Origin: an uncultured Spirochaetaceae bacterium
GTDB taxonomy: Bacteria > Spirochaetota > Spirochaetia > Treponematales > Treponemataceae
Direction: 5' to 3'
Assembly: GCA_902792795.1 (NCBI GenBank)
Contig: CADBBB010000008.1
Span: 1 to 35,975, forward strand
DNA length: 35,975 nucleotides
The notes under the pieces are model-generated. The model was not told the origin of the DNA and searched no databases. It saw only the letters and a list, made by a program, of their open reading frames with translations. Shown in pieces: positions 22,625 to 29,273 of this stretch. Both the position numbers and the translations under genes were made by a program. Within the stretch, counting starts at the first letter, position 1. Every line of letters starts with the position of its first letter.

Positions 22625-23086
22625 TCAGCTGTCTTTTCTTTTCCGATAAAAGTTAAAGCCATCCTCAACCTTTATGATTTGATAGCCTAACTTTTTGTAA
22701 AAGGCATTTGTCCGCTCATTCCAGCATGGGGTATCCAGATTAAACTCAGAGGCGCAGGGAAAATTCTTTTCTATGCAATCCATCAAACGAATTCCGTAAC
22801 CTTTTCTATGATAGACACTATCAATAAAAATCCTGCCAATGTATACGCTTTTTTTTAATTCATCCGGGAATACAATGGCGGCCCCCACCAAATCTTTTCC
22901 AATCATTGCTTGATACAAATGCCCCTCACTTGCCATTTGTTTATGCCATTCCACTGAATCAAATTCAGGCGGGCAGTCTCCTTTTGCGCCGCCAACATTT
23001 ACATCTGTTTCAAAAGCTCTGATAGAAATATCCACGATCTTTTCCACTTGATTTGCTTCCGCTTTGACAATATGCATTGTAATCAT
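22625..23086 (-). CDS. GNAT-family N-acetyltransferase
   Basis: 153 residues. N-terminal IVKAEANQVEKIVDISIRAF, motif A GRIFIDSVYHRKGYGIRLMD, and motif B-like NERTNAFYKKLGYQIIKVED. The start may be 23086 (MITMHIV) or 23077 (MHIV); no ribosome site is visible, and TAAAAT lies seven bases before 23086, so a leaderless start is possible but the -35 is poor. The substrate is unknown. Confidence 0.82.
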   Translation of the reverse strand: MITMHIVKAEANQVEKIVDISIRAFETDVNVGGAKGDCPPEFDSVEWHKQMASEGHLYQAMIGKDLVGAAIVFPDELKKSVYIGRIFIDSVYHRKGYGIRLMDCIEKNFPCASEFNLDTPCWNERTNAFYKKLGYQIIKVEDGFNFYRKRKDS

Positions 23087-23167
23087 AATTTACATTTTAT
23101 GACATTTTTCCATGAAGAAAAAGCCGTTTCAGACAAGATGCATGCTTTGAGCGATGAAATGCGCGAA

Positions 23168-23623
23168 TTAGAGGCTTTCTTCCGCGTCCTTGCAGTTTTG
23201 CAAAATGCGCTTTAGGTAGTTTTCAAAGTCCTGGATTTCTTTTTTTGAAAAGCCTTTGTAAAAAAGCGCGTTTTGTTCGTCGGAGGCTTTGGGAACTTTT
23301 TTCTTGAAAATTTCATCTTTTCCGGTTCTAAAAACTAGCGTCGCGCGCTTGTCGTCCGGGCTTGGACGGCGGCAAACATAGCCGTCGCGCTCCAAGCGGT
23401 CGATGATTCCGGTAAGGGTCGCCTTGTCCAAGCTTGTCTTTTCAACCAGTTTTTTTATGGGAATATTGTCTTCGTTCCACAGGGCAAAGATTACCCTGCC
23501 CCGCGCGCCGGCAAGGTCTTCCAATCCGTTGCGGCTCAACACGGCATGCCAAACGCGCTGGCACACTTGGTGTATTTGCGAGATAAGAGTTCCGCCTTCC
23601 GTCCGTCCGTTTTTCATAGCCAC
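23168..23623 (-). CDS. MarR-family transcriptional regulator
   Basis: 151 residues with the winged-helix core of MarR proteins: LEDLAGARGRVIFALWNED, then IPIKKLVEKTSLDKATLTGI (recognition helix) and IDRLERDGYVCRRPSPDDKR with the wing. Family members are dimeric repressors released by phenolic or oxidising ligands. It is the second gene of a two-gene unit, 13 bases after the PNPOx-like gene, whose promoter carries a MarR-like palindrome, so feedback control is likely. The start may be 23623 or 23617. Confidence 0.85.
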   Translation of the reverse strand: MAMKNGRTEGGTLISQIHQVCQRVWHAVLSRNGLEDLAGARGRVIFALWNEDNIPIKKLVEKTSLDKATLTGIIDRLERDGYVCRRPSPDDKRATLVFRTGKDEIFKKKVPKASDEQNALFYKGFSKKEIQDFENYLKRILQNCKDAEESL

Positions 23624-23636
23624 TCGCCTTGCCCGC

Positions 23637-24119
23637 TCAGTTTGCGGCGGAATTCACAGGCTGGCCAAAATTGTGGATGCCTAAATTGCCCCAGCAATGC
23701 ATGTATTTTGAAGTGAACTTCATAAGCGTGTAGTCCGGGTCGGCCGGGCCCTTGTGGTAATACATGAGCCAAGTTTTATGCCAAAAATCTTTCTTGACGT
23801 CCATGTCCAAAACTTCTTCCATCGTTCCGATCGCGCTGACGCCCTTGAATTTTTGCGGAAGGACAAAGTAAAGACAGACCTTGTTGTTGGCGCGGATTTG
23901 CTTGATTTTGCGCGAGGAAGTGTTTGTTGTAAAATAAATCGTGACAGTCTCGCCGTCAACGCTAATCGCCTTGCCCTTAAGCTTTGGATACTTTTTGGGA
24001 TTGGCCAGGTTCAAGAGCGCTCGGATTTCCGGAAATCCTTCCGTCTCGTCTTTTCCAAAAGTCGCGATTTGCGCGCATTCCGAGGCCTGGATTACTTTAA
24101 CTACGTCCTTAATGTTCAT
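23637..24119 (-). CDS. Pyridoxamine 5'-phosphate oxidase-like FMN-binding protein
   Basis: 160 residues of the PNPOx/split-barrel group (general stress protein 26 type). Visible pattern: SECAQIATFGKDETEGFPEI, RALLNLANPKK, the FMN-region TIYFTTNTSSRKIKQIRANN, KVCLYFVLP and DFWHKTWLMYYHKGPADPDY. Such proteins bind FMN, F420 or haem and reduce or bind small molecules. It is the first gene of the unit with MarR and starts after CGGAGCG at the operator-controlled promoter. A redox-stress or xenobiotic response is the likely setting. Confidence 0.8.
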   Translation of the reverse strand: MNIKDVVKVIQASECAQIATFGKDETEGFPEIRALLNLANPKKYPKLKGKAISVDGETVTIYFTTNTSSRKIKQIRANNKVCLYFVLPQKFKGVSAIGTMEEVLDMDVKKDFWHKTWLMYYHKGPADPDYTLMKFTSKYMHCWGNLGIHNFGQPVNSAAN

Positions 24120-24136
24120 TTTTCGCTCCGATTAAT

Positions 24137-24179
24137 TAGTTTGTATGCAAACTATATATCCAAAGCGAATTTTTGTCAA
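24137..24179 (-). promoter_or_regulatory. Consensus promoter overlapped by a MarR-type palindrome
   Basis: -35 TTGACA (24174-24179), 17-bp spacer, -10 TATAGT (24151-24156). The inverted repeat TAGTTTG-N4-CAAACTA (24137-24154) covers the -10 and the start point. Its size and TTTGCATACAAA-like core are typical of MarR operators, and the unit encodes a MarR protein. Confidence 0.75.
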
Positions 24180-24184
24180 GCGCG

Positions 24185-24218
24185 TTGCTTTATTGGTTGA
24201 ATTGCAATATAATTCAAC
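24185..24218 (+). promoter_or_regulatory. Racemase promoter with an embedded 23-bp inverted repeat
   Basis: -35 TTGCTT (24185-24190), 17-bp spacer, perfect -10 TATAAT (24208-24213). GTTGAATT (24196-24203) and AATTCAAC (24211-24218) form an inverted repeat that spans the spacer and the -10, a plausible operator. The promoter is divergent to the MarR-controlled one; their -35 boxes are five bases apart. Confidence 0.6.
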
Positions 24219-24234
24219 GCCTAAGGACAGAAGC

Positions 24235-24927
24235 ATGAAAAAAATTGGACTTGTAGGCGGAACCGGCCCGGAATCAACCTTGATGTATTACAAAGAGCTG
24301 AACAGCCGCATTGACAAAATGACTGGCGGCGCGCAAATGCCGGACCTTGCGATTGAAAGCGTGAACTTTCGCAAGGCTTGGGATTATGTTTCCAACGGCA
24401 AATATGATTCGCTAACTGATTATTTGTCCGAAAAAGTTGAAAAGCTTAAGGCGGGCGGCTCAGAGATTATCGCGCTGACAGCCGCGACAATGCATATTGT
24501 GTATGAGCAAATCGTCCAAAAGACAAACGTTCCTCTTGTAAGCATTCCAAAATCAGTTTGCGAAGAAATCCAGAAAAAAGGATACAAGAAAGTCGGCCTC
24601 TTGGGCACAATTTTCACGATGGAACAGGACTACATGAAAAAGGATTTGATTGAAGCCGGCATAGAAATTCTTGTCCCCGAAAAGTCAGACCGCGAGCTTG
24701 TCGCAAAACGAATCTTCGAAGAGCTGGAAGTCGGAATCGTAAAGGAATCCACGCTCAAAGAATTCACCGCCATAATCGAAAAGATGAAAAACGAGCGCGG
24801 AATCCAAGCCTTGATTCTAGGCTGCACGGAGCTTCCTCTTCTTTTGAACAAAAACAACTGCCCCGTGGACTGCCTCGACAGCGTTGAAATCCATCTTCAA
24901 AAGTTGATTGAGTTGGCTAGGGATTAA
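24235..24927 (+). CDS. Aspartate/glutamate racemase family protein (YgeA-like amino acid racemase)
   Basis: 230 residues. Starts MKKIGLVGGTGPESTLMYY, the usual glycine loop. In PLP-independent racemases two residues exchange the alpha proton. Here the first active-site position is Thr in ALTAATMHIVYEQI and the second is Cys in LILGCTELPLLL. This Thr/Cys pairing is that of YgeA-type broad-spectrum racemases rather than the Cys/Cys of classical aspartate racemase. The likely role is making D-amino acids for the cell wall or signalling. AAGGA precedes the ATG at 24235; earlier in-frame codons lie in the promoter. Confidence 0.85.
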   Translation: MKKIGLVGGTGPESTLMYYKELNSRIDKMTGGAQMPDLAIESVNFRKAWDYVSNGKYDSLTDYLSEKVEKLKAGGSEIIALTAATMHIVYEQIVQKTNVPLVSIPKSVCEEIQKKGYKKVGLLGTIFTMEQDYMKKDLIEAGIEILVPEKSDRELVAKRIFEELEVGIVKESTLKEFTAIIEKMKNERGIQALILGCTELPLLLNKNNCPVDCLDSVEIHLQKLIELARD

Positions 24928-24975
24928 GCGCGCGTTTGCCAAAGATGAATGTACTGATATCAGGGATAGAACGGT

Positions 24976-25473
24976 ATGAAAATAAGATTGTTTAATTTGG
25001 ACGATGATTTTGATGTGATTAAAACTTGGATTTCAGATGAAAGAACGCATATGCTGTGGTGCGCGAATCGAATTCAATTTCCGATGACAAAGAGCGCATT
25101 TAAAGAGTTTTTGGAAGGCGTTGCGTCTCAATGCGGCGACGTTCCGTATGTGGCGACAGAAGATGACGGGAACCAAGTCGGGTTCTTTACATACTCGGTT
25201 AATGAGAATACAAAAGAAGGGATGTTGAAATTCGTGGTTGTGGATCCTGAAAGGCGCGGCAAAGGCACCGCAAGAGAAATGCTCAAGCGCGCTGTGGCGG
25301 CGGCGTTTAATGACGAAACGACAGAAGCGGTTCATTTAAATGTTTTTTCTGCAAACGCGCGGGCAATAAAATGCTACGAAAAAGTCGGATTTGTCGAGAG
25401 GAATGTCGCAAACGGCGCCTTTAATTACAAGGATGAGTCTTGGGACCGTTGCAATATGATTATAAAACGTTAA
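24976..25473 (+). CDS. GNAT-family N-acetyltransferase (RimJ/RimL-like)
   Basis: 165 residues. N-terminal MKIRLFNLDDDFDVIKTWIS and a long loop (THMLWCANRIQFPMTKSAF), motif A LKFVVVDPERRGKGTAREML, and motif B VFSANARAIKCYEKVGFVE. The arrangement resembles RimJ/RimL-type transferases that modify ribosomal proteins or small amines, but the target cannot be inferred. The ribosome site is weak. Just after its stop lies an 18-bp sequence identical to the 3' end of the GNAT gene at 25974. Confidence 0.82.
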   Translation: MKIRLFNLDDDFDVIKTWISDERTHMLWCANRIQFPMTKSAFKEFLEGVASQCGDVPYVATEDDGNQVGFFTYSVNENTKEGMLKFVVVDPERRGKGTAREMLKRAVAAAFNDETTEAVHLNVFSANARAIKCYEKVGFVERNVANGAFNYKDESWDRCNMIIKR

Positions 25474-25479
25474 TTGCAT

Positions 25480-25497
25480 TTTGTTGCTGAAAGATAA
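25480..25497 (+). repeat. Copy 1 of an exact 18-bp repeat encoding a GNAT C-terminal tail
   Basis: TTTGTTGCTGAAAGATAA reads FVAER-stop. The same 18 bases end the GNAT gene at 26412-26429 in frame. Here they stand alone between two GNAT genes, as if a related gene had lost all but its last codons. An 18-bp exact match within 36 kb is unlikely by chance. Confidence 0.5.
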
Positions 25498-25524
25498 AAG
25501 AAAGAAGAAAAATGGAGAATCTAA

Positions 25525-25977
25525 GTGAGTAACATAAGAAAAGCAGAAGCAAAAGACCTGTCAAGAATCGCTGAAATCCTGGTGTTTGCGAAGAGAATTA
25601 AGTATAGACCGATTTTCAATAACGACGACTATTCATTCAATGAATTGCAGGTAGTTAAGCTTGTAGAAGAATATGGCAAGCCCAAAAATCTCGATAACAT
25701 CTGGGTTTACGATGACGGGATTGTCAAGGGTATGATTCACATAGAGGGAAAAGAAATTGTTGAATTGTATGTGGATTATTTTTTCTGGAGCCAGGGCATT
25801 GGCGCCAAGCTCATAGAGTTTGCCAAGGAAACGCATGACGCTCGTTTCCTGTGGGTTTTGGAAAAGAATGTTGACGCGATAAAGTTTTATGAGGCGCATG
25901 GATTTCAGGCAAACGGAAAAAGACAACTTGAGGAAGGCACCCCCGAATATATTGTTATGTTGGAAAGGGTGTTATGA
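25525..25977 (+). CDS. GNAT-family N-acetyltransferase
   Basis: 150 residues, GTG start at 25525 with GGAG twelve bases upstream. N-terminal IRKAEAKDLSRIAEILVFAK, a tyrosine-rich insert, then a shortened motif A (IVELYVDYFFWSQGIGAKLI) and KNVDAIKFYEAHGFQANGKR. The conserved QGIGAKLI loop supports acetyl-CoA binding. The substrate is unknown. Its stop overlaps the next start by four bases (ATGA), so the two GNAT genes are translationally coupled. Confidence 0.82.
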   Translation: MSNIRKAEAKDLSRIAEILVFAKRIKYRPIFNNDDYSFNELQVVKLVEEYGKPKNLDNIWVYDDGIVKGMIHIEGKEIVELYVDYFFWSQGIGAKLIEFAKETHDARFLWVLEKNVDAIKFYEAHGFQANGKRQLEEGTPEYIVMLERVL

Positions 25978-26429
25978 AAATAGAATATAGGCAAGCCGCC
26001 ATAGAAGACGCGGAAGTGTTGGCGAATATTTACAACGCTTCTTTTTATGACGATTACTTGCGATTCGGCTCGTGCCCGGGATATGGACAAACAAAAGAAT
26101 CAATGGAAAAGTCGATTATGCAGCGGCCAAAACATATCATACTATGCGATGGCGAGCCTGTCGGCTGTGTTTCTTATGCAAAGCTTGGAGCGGGAGAATA
26201 TGAGGTTGGCTGCTTGTGCGTTATTCCTGAATTTCAAGGCAAAGGAATAGGAACTCAGGCAATGCAATTTTTGAAGGCGCGTCTTGAAGATTGGAAGACG
26301 CTCACTTTAGTGACGCCAATAGACAAGAAAGAAAACGTGAAGTTTTACACTGAAAAATGCGGCTTTCGCATAGAATCAACAGAAAGAGACGGCAATGTAG
26401 AACTTGTTCGATTTGTTGCTGAAAGATAA
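25974..26429 (+). CDS. GNAT-family N-acetyltransferase
   Basis: 151 residues. N-terminal IEYRQAAIEDAEVLANIYNA, motif A VGCLCVIPEFQGKGIGTQAM and C-terminal ENVKFYTEKCGFRIES. Full length with no lesion. Overlaps the previous GNAT gene by four bases. The last 18 bases are repeated exactly at 25480-25497. The substrate is unknown. Confidence 0.84.
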   Translation: MKIEYRQAAIEDAEVLANIYNASFYDDYLRFGSCPGYGQTKESMEKSIMQRPKHIILCDGEPVGCVSYAKLGAGEYEVGCLCVIPEFQGKGIGTQAMQFLKARLEDWKTLTLVTPIDKKENVKFYTEKCGFRIESTERDGNVELVRFVAER

Positions 26430-26468
26430 TAATACGATGAAAAATCGGTAGTAATGGGGGCAATCATA

Positions 26469-26783
26469 ATGAATGAATTTAACGAATATGTGCGCGAGAC
26501 TTTTTCCGCAGTCGGCGACGTTGTCATAAGAGCCATGATGGGCGGATACCTTGTTTACTTTAACGGCAAACTGATAGGCGACATTTGCGGCAATGAACTG
26601 TTTTTAAAAAGAGCACCGACATCGGACAGATTGCTTGCGGACTCAGAGCTGCGCTATCCTTATGAAGAGTCAAAAACGCTGATGCATGTATTCGACAATT
26701 TTGAGGATGCGGATTTAATTGCGGAATTATTGGAAGGCATGCATTCGGAACTGCCCGAAAAGAAAGCGAAGAAAGCCAAATAA
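26469..26783 (+). CDS. TfoX N-terminal domain protein
   Basis: 104 residues corresponding to the N-terminal domain of TfoX/Sxy alone: the start EFNEYVRETFSAVGDVVIRA, MMGGYLVYFNGKLIGDI, the LFLKRAPTS strand and the Tyr-rich YPYEESKTLMHVF. Single-domain versions are common outside the competence systems and their role is unknown; no competence genes are nearby. The ATG at 26469 follows GGGGG; an in-frame GTG/ATG further up (26454) is not needed. Confidence 0.78.
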   Translation: MNEFNEYVRETFSAVGDVVIRAMMGGYLVYFNGKLIGDICGNELFLKRAPTSDRLLADSELRYPYEESKTLMHVFDNFEDADLIAELLEGMHSELPEKKAKKAK

Positions 26784-26822
26784 GAATGAACGAGATTAAA
26801 ACCGAGTTTTTTAGAGGCAATA

Positions 26823-27245
26823 ATGCATAAGATTTTTGGCGCAAAAGAAGATAAAGAATATGTAGACAGAATGGGGGCTTATATCATTCCTGTTAGACAA
26901 AATGAGGTTGGCATCGTAGAAACACCAAAAGGTTATTTCTTATTAGGCGGAGGTTTGGATGCCGATGAAACAGATTTTCAATGCATTAAGAGAGAATGCA
27001 TGGAAGAAGCTGGGTATGAGGTTGAAATTGAAAAAAAGATTGGTTCTGCGGAAACATACATGCTGCATCCAACAATAGGTTATTTCCATCCTATACAATC
27101 ATATTACGTTGGAAAATTATTGGATAAGGTGACAGAACCAATTGAACCTGACCATGTTTTTAAATTTGTTAAAGTTGATGAAATTAGAAATAAGATGTAT
27201 TTGGAAATGCAAAGATGGGCTATAGAACAAGCAATAGCCCATTAA
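26823..27245 (+). CDS. NUDIX hydrolase
   Basis: 140 residues. The Nudix box is complete: GGGLDADETDFQCIKREC followed by MEEAGY, matching G-x5-E-x7-RE-x2-EE-x-G. It hydrolyses nucleoside-diphosphate-linked compounds with Mg2+; the substrate is unknown. AT-rich, with codons unlike the flanking core genes, so probably acquired. A short frame MNEIKTEFF at 26786 overlaps its start and may be a stub. A new promoter begins four bases after its stop. Confidence 0.85.
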   Translation: MHKIFGAKEDKEYVDRMGAYIIPVRQNEVGIVETPKGYFLLGGGLDADETDFQCIKRECMEEAGYEVEIEKKIGSAETYMLHPTIGYFHPIQSYYVGKLLDKVTEPIEPDHVFKFVKVDEIRNKMYLEMQRWAIEQAIAH

Positions 27246-27249
27246 ATGA

Positions 27250-27279
27250 TTGAAAATCGTAGGCTTTTCGCGTTATAAT
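27250..27279 (+). promoter_or_regulatory. Promoter of the AraC gene, leaderless
   Basis: -35 TTGAAA (27250-27255), 18-bp spacer, perfect -10 TATAAT (27274-27279), then six bases and the ATG at 27286. No ribosome site. The in-frame TTG at 27250 is the -35 box itself, not a start. Confidence 0.7.
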
Positions 27280-27285
27280 TTTAAA

Positions 27286-28086
27286 ATGTTTTTTCCTCTG
27301 ACATCAACTCCGTTTTCTCGCTCCGGCTATCGCGAACTTCTTCCTTCAAAGGAGCTTGCTCCTTACGTCCGCTGCTTTTGGACTTCATGGAATGAAGTTT
27401 CGCCAGTCCCCATCATTCCAGATTTATGCGCGGACATCATCATTGTGACAGACGGAACGGAAAGGGAACTCTTTTTTTGCGGCGTGAGCGACAAGATTTT
27501 TGCGTCTGTTCATTCGCAAGGCCAACGCAGACGGCTTTTTGGAATCAGGTTTTACGCATGGCAGGCTTCCGCTTTTTCAGACGAGCCGCTTTTTAAAACC
27601 GCGAACGGATTCTTTGAATTGCGCGCGCATTTCCTAACAATCGAAAAATCGCTTCGCTCAAAATTTTCGACGGCTATGAATCTTGAGGAATTCAAGCAGA
27701 TTGCCGAAGAAACGCTTCTTAAGCTTCTCGTCCGCCCCGCTTCAAAAAGGCCTGAACAAAATTCGCTTGTCATGGACGCAATAACTCAGATGATTCGTAC
27801 CCGCGGCTCGCAGAACCTCTCTTCCCTGCTAAAAGACATTCACGCAAGCGAACGCCAACTGGAACGATTTTTCGCGCAAGCTCTTTCCCTCTCGCCCAAA
27901 AAAGTTTCGTCGCTCATCCGCTATCAAAGCCTGTGGCAGAGCGTATGCTTTTCAAAGATTTTTGACATTCAGGACGCCGTCGCCGAATTTGGCTATTTTG
28001 ACCAAGCTCACCTTTTGAACGACTTCAAAAAATTCCACGGAATGAATCTTACGGAAGCCCGCAAAATTGCATTCAGCGCAAAATAA
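27286..28086 (+). CDS. AraC-family transcriptional regulator
   Basis: 266 residues. The N-terminal part matches the DUF6597-type sensor of AraC regulators (SKELAPYVRCFWTSW, PIIPDLCADIII, RRRLFGIRFYAWQAS). The C-terminal 100 residues carry two HTH units: SLLKDIHASERQLERFFAQ and DIQDAVAEFGYFDQAHLLN followed by DFKKFHGMNLTEAR. It probably activates a nearby detoxification gene, perhaps the glyoxalase-like gene 68 bases downstream. The start at 27286 is fixed by the promoter. Confidence 0.85.
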   Translation: MFFPLTSTPFSRSGYRELLPSKELAPYVRCFWTSWNEVSPVPIIPDLCADIIIVTDGTERELFFCGVSDKIFASVHSQGQRRRLFGIRFYAWQASAFSDEPLFKTANGFFELRAHFLTIEKSLRSKFSTAMNLEEFKQIAEETLLKLLVRPASKRPEQNSLVMDAITQMIRTRGSQNLSSLLKDIHASERQLERFFAQALSLSPKKVSSLIRYQSLWQSVCFSKIFDIQDAVAEFGYFDQAHLLNDFKKFHGMNLTEARKIAFSAK

Positions 28087-28154
28087 ACTGTCGGATTTTT
28101 ACAATACATAAATCGGAATCTATCTTATAATTGAAAAAAAAGATTGGAGGCAAT

Positions 28155-28547
28155 ATGAAACTAGAAGGATTTGGAATTTTTGTAAAGGACATGCCGACGA
28201 TGGTCCGCTTTTATCGCGACGTTCTTGGCTTTGGAATCAAGGAAGACGAGAACACGACAAACGTTTTTCTTGAAAAAGACGGCACCTTGTTTTTGCTGTA
28301 CGGCAGAAACGACATTGAAAAGATGACCAATTCAAAATTCAACTACGCCGACAAAATCAACGGACACTTTGAGATTGCCTTGGGCGTGGAAAACTACGCC
28401 GCTGTTGACAAAACCTTTGCGGAAGTGACGGCAAAAGGCGCGCAGCCTGTCATGCCGCCCACAACGGAGCCGTGGGGCCAGCGCACCTGCTACATCGCAG
28501 ACCCGGAAGGCAACCTGATTGAAATCGGCTCGTTCGTAAAGGAATAA
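28155..28547 (+). CDS. Glyoxalase/bleomycin-resistance/dioxygenase (VOC) family protein
   Basis: 130 residues with two VOC beta-alpha-beta-beta-beta units: LEGFGIFVKDMPTMVRFYRD and VLGFGIKEDE, then GHFEIALGV and a late YIADPEGNLIEIGSF with the metal-binding Glu. VOC proteins bind metal and act as lyases, dioxygenases or drug-binding proteins; the role here is open. TTGGAGG precedes the ATG at 28155 and a TATAAT lies at about 28118, though its -35 is unclear. Confidence 0.85.
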   Translation: MKLEGFGIFVKDMPTMVRFYRDVLGFGIKEDENTTNVFLEKDGTLFLLYGRNDIEKMTNSKFNYADKINGHFEIALGVENYAAVDKTFAEVTAKGAQPVMPPTTEPWGQRTCYIADPEGNLIEIGSFVKE

Positions 28548-28606
28548 GAAAATTATAAGGCAAAGATATCAGCAGCTACACAGCCTCTTCAATTTGCCTC
28601 AAGCTT

Positions 28607-28622
28607 TCAAAATCGATTTTGA
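28607..28622. promoter_or_regulatory. Perfect 16-bp palindrome in the gap after the glyoxalase gene
   Basis: TCAAAATCGATTTTGA is a perfect palindrome in the 139-base gap 28548-28686, 60 bases after the glyoxalase stop. There is no T-run, so it is not a typical terminator; it may be an operator for the promoter at 28687 or a weak hairpin. Confidence 0.35.
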
Positions 28623-28686
28623 GCCGTAAATGATTAGGTTCATACTTTCATTCTACATTTTTTCCGCCCTTTAGTCAAAAGCGGAT

Positions 28687-28716
28687 TTGACAAAGCGCGC
28701 CGTCTCAAACTATAAT
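28687..28716 (+). promoter_or_regulatory. Consensus promoter of the GNAT gene, leaderless
   Basis: Perfect -35 TTGACA (28687-28692), 18-bp spacer, perfect -10 TATAAT (28711-28716), six A, then ATG at 28723. No ribosome site. Confidence 0.8.
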
Positions 28717-28722
28717 AAAAAA

Positions 28723-29247
28723 ATGAATGACGGATTGCGAATAACTTACAGGCTTGCGGAAGAAGGTGACCTAGACGAAATTTGCGCGCTTGTACAAGCG
28801 GCGGTCGCCGAAATGGAAAGGCGGGGAATTTTTCAGTGGGATGAAATTTATCCTGCCCGCGAGGATTTTTTGAATGACATAAAATCGCGCTCGCTTTTTA
28901 TAGGCCAAACAGAATTTCAAAACACAAAGCGCATAGCTGTAATTTACGTTCTCAACAAAGAATGTGACGAAGAATACAAAACGGCCGCGTGGACAATCCA
29001 AGGCGACTGGCGCGTATTGCACCGCATTTGCGTCCACCCGGACTTTCAAAACCAAGGCATCGCAAAAGCGACGCTCGCGCATATAGAGCAAAAAGCACGC
29101 GACCTTGGAGCCGCTTCCATCCGTCTTGACGTCTTTAGCCAAAACCCTTTTTCGCAAAGATTGTATGAACGCGCGGGCTACCGCAAAACCGGCGAGGCCA
29201 ATTGGCGCAAAGGCCTTTTTTATTTGATGGAAAAAGGCCTGCGCTAG
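28723..29247 (+). CDS. GNAT-family N-acetyltransferase
   Basis: 174 residues from the ATG at 28723. N-terminal ITYRLAEEGDLDEICALVQA with EMERRGIFQWDEIYP, motif A VLHRICVHPDFQNQGIAKAT and the end RLYERAGYRKTGEANWR. The W-D-E-x-YP pattern after the first helix is typical of a GNAT group that often accompanies stress genes. The apparent upstream start at 28687 is the -35 box. It converges with the GGDEF-remnant gene 26 bases downstream, with no clear terminator between. Confidence 0.85.
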   Translation: MNDGLRITYRLAEEGDLDEICALVQAAVAEMERRGIFQWDEIYPAREDFLNDIKSRSLFIGQTEFQNTKRIAVIYVLNKECDEEYKTAAWTIQGDWRVLHRICVHPDFQNQGIAKATLAHIEQKARDLGAASIRLDVFSQNPFSQRLYERAGYRKTGEANWRKGLFYLMEKGLR

Positions 29248-29273
29248 ACACAACATCCTGCCGCTTTGCGCTG

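Noticed and set aside
23099..23170. Plus-strand coding-like stretch (FHEEKAVSDKMHALSDEMREL) between the GNAT and MarR genes
   Set aside because: It looks coding, but no family could be named and it is short; a possible further stub, not supported enough to list.
11401..26448. 13-bp repeat GATGAAAAATCGG at 11401-11413 and 26436-26448
   Set aside because: Matches of this length are expected by chance in 36 kb of AT-biased gaps.
10422..28547. A chromosomal integron cassette array, because of many small same-strand genes
   Set aside because: No integrase gene and no attC pairs (RYYYAAC ... GTTRRRY) were found in the gaps. Several gene pairs overlap by four bases, which does not fit cassettes with their own attC sites. 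Some genes are on the opposite strand.
27250..28722. Upstream in-frame starts for the AraC (27250) and GNAT (28687) genes
   Set aside because: Both would start on the -35 box of a strong promoter; the ATGs at 27286 and 28723 are the plausible starts.
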